Assembly (NCBI GenBank): GCA_965237775.1
Contig: OZ250155.1
Coordinates: forward strand, 2,852,001 to 2,916,000
DNA length: 64,000 nt
Direction: 5' to 3'
Source: CATOSP01 sp965237775
GTDB lineage: Bacteria; Chloroflexota; Dehalococcoidia; Lucifugimonadales; UBA3495
In this document: positions 33,976-45,900 of the stretch, piece after piece
Position numbering within the stretch: position 1 is the first letter of the stretch
Layout: each line of letters starts with the position of its first letter
Made by a program: the position numbers and the translations under genes
Notes under the pieces: model-generated
Told to the model about the DNA's origin: nothing
Databases searched by the model: none
What the model saw: the letters and a program-made list of their open reading frames with translations, nothing else

Positions 33976-36900
33976 ATGCAAAAACTACGAAGCAACCCCA
34001 ACAAGCTGCTAAAGGCCGCCGCGGCGGCATTGGTCCTGCTGGCAATCGCCGTCAGCCTGACGGCGTACCCCATGCCGGCCCGGGCCCAGGCGCTGAGCAC
34101 CGACGCCACCCTGAGCGCCCTGACGGTCAGCCCCAGGGACATCACCGGGTTCAGCTCGGTCCGGTTCGCCTACGACGTCGGCGTCGCCAGCACGGTGACC
34201 GAGGCCACCATCACGGCCACGGCCACCAACTCCAACGCCGACGTGTCCTTCGACACCCCGGACTCCAACAACATGACCGACGGACATCAGGTGGCCCTCT
34301 CGGCGGGCAGAAACACCGTGACCATCACGGTCACCGCCGAGGACGGCTCCGACGAGCAGGACTACACGGTCAGCGTGAACCGGGGCGTTGCCGACAACTA
34401 CGGCTGGAACGCCGATGCCGACCTGGACGGGCTCACAGCCGCCGAGAACCAGCAGCCCGCAGGCATCTGGGGCAACGGCGCAACCTTCTGGATCTCCGAC
34501 GTCGAAGACAACAAGCTGTACGCCTACAACGCCGACGGCACCCGAGACGCCAGCCAGGACTTCAACACGCTCGCTGCAGCGAACAACGATACTCCCGGGG
34601 GTATCTGGTCCAACGGGGTCACCATGTGGGTGGCTGACAACTCTGCCGACAGGCTCTTCGCCTACCGGATGTCCGACAAGCAGCGCGACAGCGCAAAGGA
34701 CTTCACCAACCTGGCCACCGGCAACGGCGCTCCCAGCGACCTCTGGTCCGACGGGACCACCATGTGGGTCAGCGACCTAAACACCGACCAGATCTTCGCT
34801 TACCGCATGTCCGACCGGCAACCCGACGCAACCAGGGGCTTCACCTCCCTGGGCACCGACAACAACTTCCCTGGAGGCATCTGGTCCGACGGCCTCACCA
34901 TGTGGGTCGGCGACTACGGCAACGACAAGCTGTATGCCTACGACATGACCAGCAGGGCCCGCTTGGAGTCCAGGGACTTCAACACCCTGAGCGACGCCAA
35001 CAACGGCCAGCCCGAGGGCATCTGGTCCGACGGTACGACCATGTGGGTGGCGGACTACAACGACCACAAGGTCTACGCCTACAACATGCCGCCCAGCAAC
35101 GACAACAGGCTCTCCAGCCTGACGGTCAGCCCGAAGAATATCATCGGGTTCGCCGCGGACCGGACCTCCTACCAGGTCGGCGTGGCATCCACCGTGACCC
35201 AGGCGACCATCACGGCCACCGCGAACCATGCCAATGCCACCTTGGACTACAGCGGCACCGACGCTGACGCCGTGGCCGTCGGCCACCAAGTGGCTCTGTC
35301 GGACGGCAGGAACGAGGTCACTATCACGGTCACCGCGGAAGACAGCAGCACCCAGGACTACACCATCAGCATCAACCGGGGGGTGACCACGCCCGCCGGC
35401 TGGAAGGCATCCGACGACCTGGACGGGCTGATCGCCGCGGGAAATATCAGACCTGGCGGCATCTACGCCAACGACACCACCGCATGGGTGCTGAACCGAT
35501 TTAATCCAAAGAAAATCTTCGGATACAGCCGGAGCACCGGAGCCAGGGACACCACCAAGGACTTCGACATTGACGCCACCAATCCACACGACATGTGGTC
35601 CGACGGTACAACCCTTTGGGTGGCGGAAAGGGACGGCGTCACTAGCAACCTCAGGGCGTACACCCTGGCCACCGGTACACCATTGCCCAGCCAGGACTTC
35701 GAGAACCTGACTGCGGCAGGCAACACAGACCCATTCGGCGTGTGGTCTGACGGGACCACGATGTGGGTTGCAGACTCCAGCGACACCCACCTTTACGCCT
35801 ATGACCGCGTCACCAAGGTCCGCCAGATGGACAAGGAACTCTCTCTTTCAGGCTTCGCATGGAATAACATTGAAATCGACCCCGACGGGTTCTGGATGGA
35901 CGACACCACCATCTGGGTCTCGGCACCCGGATTGGGTAATGACTTCATCACCCTGGTTCGCGCCATAAAGCGCTCCGACGGCTCCCGAGATACTTCGAGG
36001 GACATCCCGGTGGTCGCCGCCGGCAGCGATGGAGCCCAAGGCATCTGGGCCGACGATGAGACCATGCTGATAGTGGACGGGACCGACGACAAGGTCTACT
36101 CGTTCAACCTGCCGGAAGCCCCCAGCACCGACGCCACGCTCAGCGCCCTGACGTTAAGCCCCAGGGACATCATCGGGTTCGATGCGGAGCGGACCAGCTA
36201 CCAGGTGGGCGTGGCCAGCACCGTCGCCGAAGCCACCGTCGCGGCAACGGCCAACGACGCCAACGCCGACGTGTCTTTCGACCCCCAGGACTCCAACGAC
36301 ATGACCGACGGCCACCAGGTGGCCCTTGTGGCGGGCAGGAACACCGTGACCATCACGGTCACCGCCGAGAACGGCTCCGACGAGCAGGACTACACGGTCA
36401 GCGTGAACCAAGGCGTATCCGGCGACTACGGCTGGAACGCCGAGCGGGACCTGGACGGCCTTGAGGCGACTTTGGCCGGGTTACCTTTCGGTATCTGGAG
36501 CAATTCCACCACTATCTGGGTGGTCGACAGCGATGATGAGAGTGCCTTTGCGTACAACCACGACGGGACCAGGGACGCAGCCAAGGACTTCGACTTCGAC
36601 TCCAGCCACCAAGCCGCCAGAGGCGCCTGGTCCGACGGGGAGTACGTCTGGATAACGGACAGAGACGACAACAAGCTGTACGTCTACGAGGTGGCCACCG
36701 GCACGCGGCAGAACAGTCGGGAATTCGACCTGGATACCGAGAACGTGGGAGCCACCGGCGTCTGGTCCGACGGCGCCACAATCTGGGTGGCGGACAGCTT
36801 CGCGAACAAAGTATTCGCCTACGCGCTGGACGGGGGCGCCCGCCAGGATGGTGATGACATCGACCTGGCGTCCGACAACAACGTCGGCGGCGGTATATGG

Positions 36901-39900
36901 TCAGACGGAGCCACCATCTGGGTCTCCCAGGAACTGGAGACCAACCCAAAACTTTTTGCCTACGTCCTGGATGGCGGCGTCCGGGTGGAGGACCGGGACT
37001 TCAACACCCTCCAGGCCGCCGGCGCAAGCCTGCCAACCGGTCTATGGTCCGACGGTGAGACCATGTGGGTCGCAGACGTCACCGAGAACAACTCCAAGAT
37101 CTACGCTTACAACATGCCGCCCAGCGCCGACAACAGACTCTCCGACCTGACGGTGAGCCCGAAGAACATCTTCGGATTCGATGCCGGGCGCACCTCCTAC
37201 CAGGTGGGCGTGGCATCCACCGTGACCCAGGCGACCATCACGGCCACTGCGAACCATGCCAATGCCACCGTGGACTACAGCGGCACCGACGTCGACGCCG
37301 TGGCCGACGGCCATCAAATGGACCTGTCGGAGGGCCGGAACCCCGTCACCATCACGGTCACCGCCGAGGACAACACCACCCAGGACTACACGGTCAGCGT
37401 GAACCGGGGCGTGACCACCGGGTTCGGCTGGAACGCCGAGCACGACCTGGACGGGATAATCGCCGGGGGCACCAACCCGCGCCACCTTTGGACCAACGGC
37501 ACAACCATTTGGGTGTCAGATATAACATCCACCGTGCAAGAGCTGCATGCTTACAACACCGGCGGGACCCGGGACAGCGCCAAGGACTTCAACACCCTGG
37601 AAGATGCCAACAACACCACGCCAACGGGAATATGGTCCAATGGCACGACGATGTGGGTGGCCGACTCAGCCGACGCCGATATCTACGCCTACAGCGTGAG
37701 CACCAAGGCCCAGGACACCACCAAGAAATTCGATGATCTAAACGCAAACAACAGTCAACCCAGGGGCATCTGGTCCAACGACACGACCTTGTGGGTGGCC
37801 GACTCAGCGGATGACAAGATCTTCGCCTACAACCTGAGCAGCAAGGAAGAGGAGACCTACAACCAATTCGACAACCTCGACCCCGAAAACGGAGACCCCA
37901 GAGGCATCTGGTCCGACGGCGAGACCATGTGGGTGTCCGACGTCCGCGACAGGAAGATCTACGCCTATAACATGGGCACCAAGAGCCGGGACCAGACAAA
38001 GGAGTTCGACACCCCAATAGCGGCAGGACAGGCCAACCCTTTCGGCATCACCTCCAACGGCACGATCATGTGGGTGTCCGACTCGATCCAGAGAAAGCTC
38101 TACGCCTACAACCTGCCGCCGCCCAGCGACGACGCCACCCTGTCCGACCTGACGGTCAGCCCCAAGGACATCATCGGGTTTGACGCGGACAGGACTGCAT
38201 ACGAAGTGGGCGTTGCCAGCACGGTCAGCCAGGCAACGGTCACGGGGACCCCCAACGACCCCAACGCCGGTGTCTCCTACAGCGGCACCGACGCTGACGA
38301 CATGACCGACGGACACCAGGTGGCCCTCTCGGCGGGCCGGAACGAGGTGACCATAACCGTCACTGCCGAGAATGACCGTACCCAGGACTACACCGTCAGC
38401 ATCAACCAAGGCGTCACAGACGACTACGGCTGGAACGCCGAAAAGGACCTGGACGGCCTGATTGCCGCGGGACAGCAGCAGGCCGCCGGCATCTGGAGCA
38501 ACGGCACGACCATATGGGTTACTGACCCAGGGAATAAAAGGCTCACCTCCTACAACGCCGACGGGACCCGCAACAGCAGCGAGGACTTCAACGCGCTGGC
38601 AGAGGGCCAGAACGCCCAACCAGCCGGCATCTGGTCCAACGGCACCACCATGTGGGTAGCCGACGGGCACCTGGGTAATCTCTACGCCTACAATATGTCT
38701 GACAAGCAGCGCGACACCACCAAGGACATTAGGACCTTCATCTTGTACCCCGGGGGCGTCTGGTCTGACGGGACCACCATATGGGTCCTGAACGCCCAGA
38801 ATGCGACGATCCTCGCCTTCAACATATCCAGCCGGTCACTCGACAGCGCGAAGGAATTCAACACCCTCGTCGCAGCCAGCAACCAGACCCCCAGGGGCAT
38901 CTGGTCTGACCGGACCACCATGTGGGTTGCCGACGCCTTCGGCGACAAGGTCTACGCCTATAACATGTCCGACAAGCAGCGCGACGACACGAAGGACTTC
39001 AACACCCTGAGCTCCGCTGGCAACCACGACGCCTACGGCCTGTGGAGCGACCACACCACCATGTGGATTACCGATCAGGTCGACCGCAAGGTCTATTCCT
39101 ACAATAAGCCCCTCAGCGCCGACAACACCCTGAGCACCCTCACGGTCAGCCCGAAGGACATCACCGGGTTCGACCCCGAACGGACCTCCTACGAGGTCGG
39201 CCTCGCCAGCACCGTCCCCCAGGCCACCGTAGTTGCGCGGGCCACCAACGGCGCTGCCACCGTCAACTACAGCGGCACCGACGCCGACCCAGGGACCCCG
39301 GGCCACCAAGTGGACCTCTCAGCAGGCCGAAACCAAGTCTCAGTCACCGTTACCGCCCAGGACAACACGGAGAAAAACTACACCGTCTCCATCAACCGGG
39401 GCGTCACCGGCGACTACGGCTGGAAGGCAGACGACGACCTGGACGGCCTCATCGCCGCCGACAACCGGGGCCCCCGGGGCATTTGGGGCAACAGCAGCAC
39501 CTTCTACATATCCGATTTTGACGACGACAAGGTCTATGCCTACAACCGGGACGGGACCAGGGACGACACCAAGGACTTCGACACCACCGGCTCCACCTTC
39601 CCCAACGGCATCTGGTCCGACGGAACGACGCTCTGGGTGGCGGACAGCGGCAGCACGACCCTCTTTGCCTACACGCTGTCCAACGGAAACCGGAACACCG
39701 GCGCCGAGATCACCCTGGCCAACCCGGCCCGGGGCGTGTGGGGCAACTCGACGACCATCTGGGCTGTAAACGAGACCACCGACAAGCTGGAGGCCTACCA
39801 GAAGTCCGACGGAACCGATGACAACGATAAGGACATAACCCTCGACTCAGCCAACGCCGACCCCGCCGGCATCTGGTCCGACGACACCACCATCTGGGTG

Positions 39901-42900
39901 GCCGACCACGTGGACGATAAGCTCTACGCCTACACCCTCTCCAACGGGGACCGGGACTCCTCAAAGGACATAGATACCAGCGGTTCGGGCAACGAGAACC
40001 CCCGGGGTCTCTGGGGAGAGGGAGACACCATCTGGGTGACCGACGAGGACGACGACCGGGTCTACTCCTACAACCTGCAGGACCAGCGCAACAGCGACGC
40101 CACCCTGTCGGCCCTCATCACCAGCCCCAGGAACATCCTCAGGTTCGATGCCGACCGCACAGCCTACGAGGTGGGCGTGACCAGCACGGTTGCCCAGGCC
40201 ACCGTCACGGCGACCCTCAACGACCCCAAGGCCAGTGTTGACTACAGCGGGACCGACGCCGACCTGGTGGCCGTCGGCCACCAGGTGGACCTCTCGGCGG
40301 GCAGGAACGAGGTTACTGTTACGGTGACCGCTGAGGACGACAGCACTCAGGACTACACGGTCTCCATCAACCGCGGGGTCACAGACGACTTTGGCTGGAA
40401 CGCCGGGAACGACCTGGACGGGTTGGACCTAGGGGCCCCCGGCGGTACTACGAACATACCCGTCGGCATCGCCGAACACAACGGCATCTTCTGGATCTCG
40501 TCCCAACTCAGCCGAAACATCTTCGCTTTCCAACAGGACGGTTCCCGCCTGCCCAACCGGGACTTCACCACCGCCGCCAGCCAACCGGGCAGTCTTTGGA
40601 CGGACGGCCAGACACTCTGGGTCACCGATCCAATGGCCCACAAGTTGTACGCCCACCGGCTCTCCGACGGCAGCCGCCAGACCGGCAAGGAATTCAACCT
40701 GCACAGCGATAACATCCGCCCAGCAGGAATCTGGTCTGACGGGAACACCATCTGGGTAGCCGACAGCACCGATGACAAGCTGTACTCCTATGCCCTAGAC
40801 GGCGGGGCCCGCCGAGAATCCAGGGAGTTCGACCTGCATTCCAGCAACGACAACCCCACGGGAATATGGTCCGACGGGTACACCATCTGGGTGGGCGACG
40901 GTATAGACGACAAGCTATACGCCTACGGCCTGGAGGACGGCCAGAGACAGGCCAGCCTGGACTTCACCACGCTGTCAGCAGCACAAAACAACCACCTATC
41001 CGACATCTGGTCCAACGGCAGCATCATGTGGGTGGTGGACTATGAAGACCTCAAGGTCTACTCCTACAACATGCCGCCCAGCGCCGACCACAGACTCTCC
41101 GACCTGACGGTGAGCCCGAAGAACCTCATCGGCTTTGCAACCGACCGGACCTCCTACGAGGTCGGCGTGGCCAGCACCGTCGCCCAGGCGACGGTCACGG
41201 GAACCCCCGCCAACCCCAATGCCAGAGTGGACTTCAGCGGCACCGACGCCGACCTCAATACTACAGGCCACCAGGTCAACCTGTCCGCCGGACGGAACGA
41301 GGTCACCGTCACGGTCACCGCCCAGGACGGCAACAACACCCAAGAATATGCGGTCAGCATCAACCGGGGCGTCGCCGCCGACTTCGGCTGGAAGGCGTCC
41401 GACGACCTGGACGGGTTCGTCGCCCACGAGCTGTTCGTCCCGACCGGCATCGCCAGCGACGGCTCCAGGTTCTGGATAACCACCGAGAACGACCTCGACA
41501 TATTCGCCTTCAACTACCTGGGCCTCCCCGACGCGACCCGGAACATCACGCCCGACAGCGACAACGGCAACCCCACCTACATGTGGGCCGACGCCACCAC
41601 CCTCTTCGTGGTGGACCCGGTTGACCTCCTGGTCTACGCCTACCGGCTCAGCGACGGCGCCGTGCAGAACTCCAGGGAATTCGCTCTCCTGAGCACCAAC
41701 AGCGATCCCACCGGCATCTGGTCCGACGGCGTCACCGCCTGGGTCGCGGACTCCGCCGACCACCAGCTCTACTCATACAACCTGGCCCTCAGGCAACCCG
41801 ACGACGACAAGAACATCGACCTCGACGGCGACAACACGGACCCCGCCGGCGTCGCGTCCAACGGCGCCACAATCTGGGTGGCCGACCCGACCGACCGGAA
41901 GGTGTACGCCTACACGCTGCAGGGCGGCGGCAGGGTGGTCACCAAGGAGATCAACACGCTGGTCAACGCCGACAACACCGCGCCCTCCGGCATGTGGGCC
42001 AGCCTGGACACAATCTGGGTCAACGACGCGGGCGACAGCAAGACCTACACGTACAACCTTCCGCCTGCAACCACACCCCAGCAGGTGGCGGCCGACGCCA
42101 CCCTCAGCGCCCTGACCATCAGCCCCAAGGACATCGTCAGGTTCGATCCGGATGACACCTCCTACGAGGTGGGCGTGGCCAGCACCGTGACCGAGGCCAC
42201 GGTGGCGGCAACCCCCAACGCCCCCAACGCCATGGCATTTATCACTCCGACAGACGCAAACGCCGGGACCGGCGGGCACCAGGTCGCCCTGTCGGCGGGC
42301 AGAAACCCCGTCACGATCAGGGTCACCTCCCAGGACGGCACCATCCGGACCTACCGGGTCAGCATCAACCGGGGCGTCACCGCCAACTTCGGCTGGAAGG
42401 CCGACGACGACCTGGACGGGCTGCCGCGACCGGCAACAACCTACAGATACAGGGGCCTCGCCGAGCACAACGGCATCTTCTGGATCTCGTCCATCGACTC
42501 CCGAACCCTTGCGGCATACCAGCAGGACGGGTCACGCCTCCCCGCCCGCGACATCAGCCTGCACAGCGCCAACATCTTCCCATCTTACCTGTGGACGAAC
42601 GGGACGACCATCTGGGTCGCTGACTCAATAGGAGACAAGCTGTTCGCCTACCGGCTCTCCGACGGCAACCGCCAGGAATCCGGGGACATCGCACTGCACG
42701 CGGACAACGTCTTTGTCGCCGGAATCTGGTCAGACGGGACGACCATCTGGGTGGCCGAAAGTAACGACGACAAGCTCTACGCCTACGCCCTCGACGGCGG
42801 GGCCCGCCAGGAATCCAGGGAGTTCGACCTCCATTCCAGCAACGACCAGCCCACGGGAATCTGGTCCGACGGGTACACCATGTGGGTCGCCGACCCGTCT

Positions 42901-45900
42901 GACGACAAGCTCTACGCCTACTTCCTGGAAACCGGACAGAGGAGAGGCAGACTGGACTTCGACACCCTCCGTGGCATCGGGAATAATGTCGGTGCCGGCA
43001 TCACATCCAATGGGACCACCATGTGGGTCCTGGACTCCAACGACCGCAAGGTCTACTCCTACAACCTGCTGCTCAGCGACGACCGCACCCTCAGCGCCCT
43101 GACGGTGAGGCCCAAGGACATCATCGGGTTCGACGCGGAGCGGGATTCCTACCAGTTGGGCGTCGACAGCACGGTCACACGCGCCACCGTCACGGCCACT
43201 GCCAATCATCCAGGCGCCCGCGTGACCTTCACCCCACCGGACGCCAGCAGCGGGACCCGAGGCCACCAGGTGGACCTCTCCGCCGGCCGGAACCCGGTCA
43301 CCGTCACGGTCACCGCCGAGAACGGGACCACCCAGGACTACACCGTCAGCGTCAACCGGGGCGTCGCCGGCGACTACGGCTGGAACGCCGGGAACGACCT
43401 GGACGGGCTGGCCACGACGACTGACAACCCAGTCGGAGCCATCGCCGAACACGACGGCATCTTCTGGATCGCGCCCTTCTTCCGAGGCAACGTCCTTGCC
43501 TACCGGCAGGACGGCTCCCGCCTGCCCTCCCGCGACATCTCCCGAAGTGCAAACGCCAACATTACCTACATGTTTACGGACGGCCAGACCATCTGGGCAG
43601 CCGATGGGGTCGACCACAAGTTGTACGCCTACCAGCTCTCCGACGACAGCCGCCAGGAACCCAAGGACATTACCCTGCACACCGATAACGCCCAAGGAGC
43701 CGGAATCTGGTCGGACGGGACGACCATGTGGGTGGCCGACAACACCGACCACAAGCTCTACGCCTACAGCCTCGACGGCGGAGTCCGACAGCAATCCCGC
43801 GAATTCGACCTGGCCTCCGGCAACGATGAGTCCAGAGGGATCTGGTCCGACGGGAACACCGTCTGGGTCACCGACAGTACCGACCAAAAGCTTTACGCCT
43901 ACACCCTGCAGGACGGAGACCGGCAGACCGGCCGGGACTTCAACACGCTTCAAGCGGTAGGGAACACCAAACCTCTAGACATCACATCGGGCAGCAACAT
44001 CATGTGGGTCACGGACACCGTCGACAACAAGGTCTACTCCTACAACATGCCGCTATTGCCCCCGGCCAACGTCCAGCCCGCCATCGGCGACCGGCGGATA
44101 GCCATCACCTGGGACGACCCGCAGCGAAGCGCCATCACCGGCTACCAGTACCGGGTCAGCAGCGACGACGCCGTCTCCTGGAACCCGGACTGGACCACCA
44201 TGCCGGGCAGCAACGCCCGCACCACCACCTTCACCGTCAGGAACCTGGCCAACACCTTCGAGCACGTTATCGAGGTGCGCGCCCTGGAGGGCGCCAAATC
44301 CTCCGGGGCGGCCAGGTTCGCCGCCACACCCATGGGCCCGCCCTCCATGCCCCTGATGCCCGAAAACCTGGACACGGTGGCAGGGGACCAAACCATCTAC
44401 CTGAGCTGGCACAAGCCCGTCGAGGACCCCCGGGCCCCCGTAACATCCTTCGACGCCAGGTACCGCCCCTACGGGTCCTCCCGCTCCTGGCGGAACGCGA
44501 CCAGCGTCAGCGTGGAACAGACCCCCAGAACCCTCTACAACCAGACCATCGAGGGGCTGGACAACCGCCAGCCCTACGAGGTCCAGGCGGCCGCCGTCAA
44601 CAGCGTCGGCAGGAGTGAATGGGCCACCGCCAGCGCAGTGCCCCAGGCGGAATACAGGTACGGACCGCCCTCCGACGACGGCAACGAGACCCTGGACCTG
44701 GGCCCGCTCCACGCCTCCTGGACCGACCGCCTGAACTCGGTCACCTTCCACCCGGACCAGAAGCATCTCAACATCAACGTCATCGAGAACTCCTGCATGG
44801 CCCCCGCCACCTTCAGGATCTTCTGGGACGTCCAGGATAAGGCCGCAAAGGAGTACGAGGCCGACATCCAGACCCGGGAGGGCGCCGGGGAGGTCACCCA
44901 CCAGTTCGGCACCGAGACTTTCATATATGCCAACACCCGATATGAGCAGGGCTACATATACGGGACCGCATCGCTTCACAAGAGTTCCACGCTGTCGGTG
45001 CGGGTGAGAGCCCGCTTCAAACCCGAGGGGTGGAGCACCTGGTCGGAGACGGCAGACCTCTTCTGCTTCGAGACGGAGAATCCGGCCACCAGCCAGCATC
45101 AGGCCGGCAACGCCCAGCAGGCCGGGACCGACAACAGCCCGGCCACCGGCGAGCCCGCCATCACCGGCGCCGCCGAGGTGGGAGAGACGCTGACGGCGTC
45201 CACCGGCGGCATCACCGACCCCGACGGGCTCGCCTCCGCAGCGTTCTCCTACCAATGGTCCCGCGATGACGGGTCCACCACAACGAACATCAGCCGAGCC
45301 ACGACCTCGACCTACACCCTGCAGGAGGAGGACCTGGACCTCCGGGTGTCCGTGACCGTAGCCTTCACCGACGACGAGGGCAACGACGAAACCCTCACCA
45401 GCGCCGCGGTCCACGTCCAGCCGCCCCCGCCCCTGAGCGGGGCCTTCGACAGCGCGACGCTGCCCAGCGAGCACGACGGCTCCAGCACCTTCAGCTTCGA
45501 AATCTACTTCAGCGAGGAACCGGTCCTGGGCTTCGAGGCCGTGAGGGACCACGTCCTGGAGGTCACCAACGGCGACGTCGCCAGCGTCAGGCGCACCACC
45601 CAGGGCTCCAACCTCCGCTGGGAGATCACCGTCCAGCCCGACAGCAACGACGAGGTGACCCTGCTGCTGCCAATCACCGCCAACTGCGGCGACGCCGGCG
45701 CCGTCTGCACCGCCTCCGAGAAGAAGCTCCTGATCGGAGCGGCGGTATTCGTGCGCGGCCCCGCGGCAAGCCAGGAACAGACCGCTGCCAACACGCCCGC
45801 AACGGGCAACCCGGCCGTCACGGGGACCGCCCGGGTGGGCCAGACGCTGAGCGCCGACACGTCGGGAATCGCCGACGCCGACGGGCTGCAGAACGCGACC

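Noticed and set aside
34093..44046. Regular 1-kb repeats considered as a CRISPR-like or non-coding satellite array
   Set aside because: Repeats are diverged at DNA level and maintain one reading frame throughout; they are protein modules.
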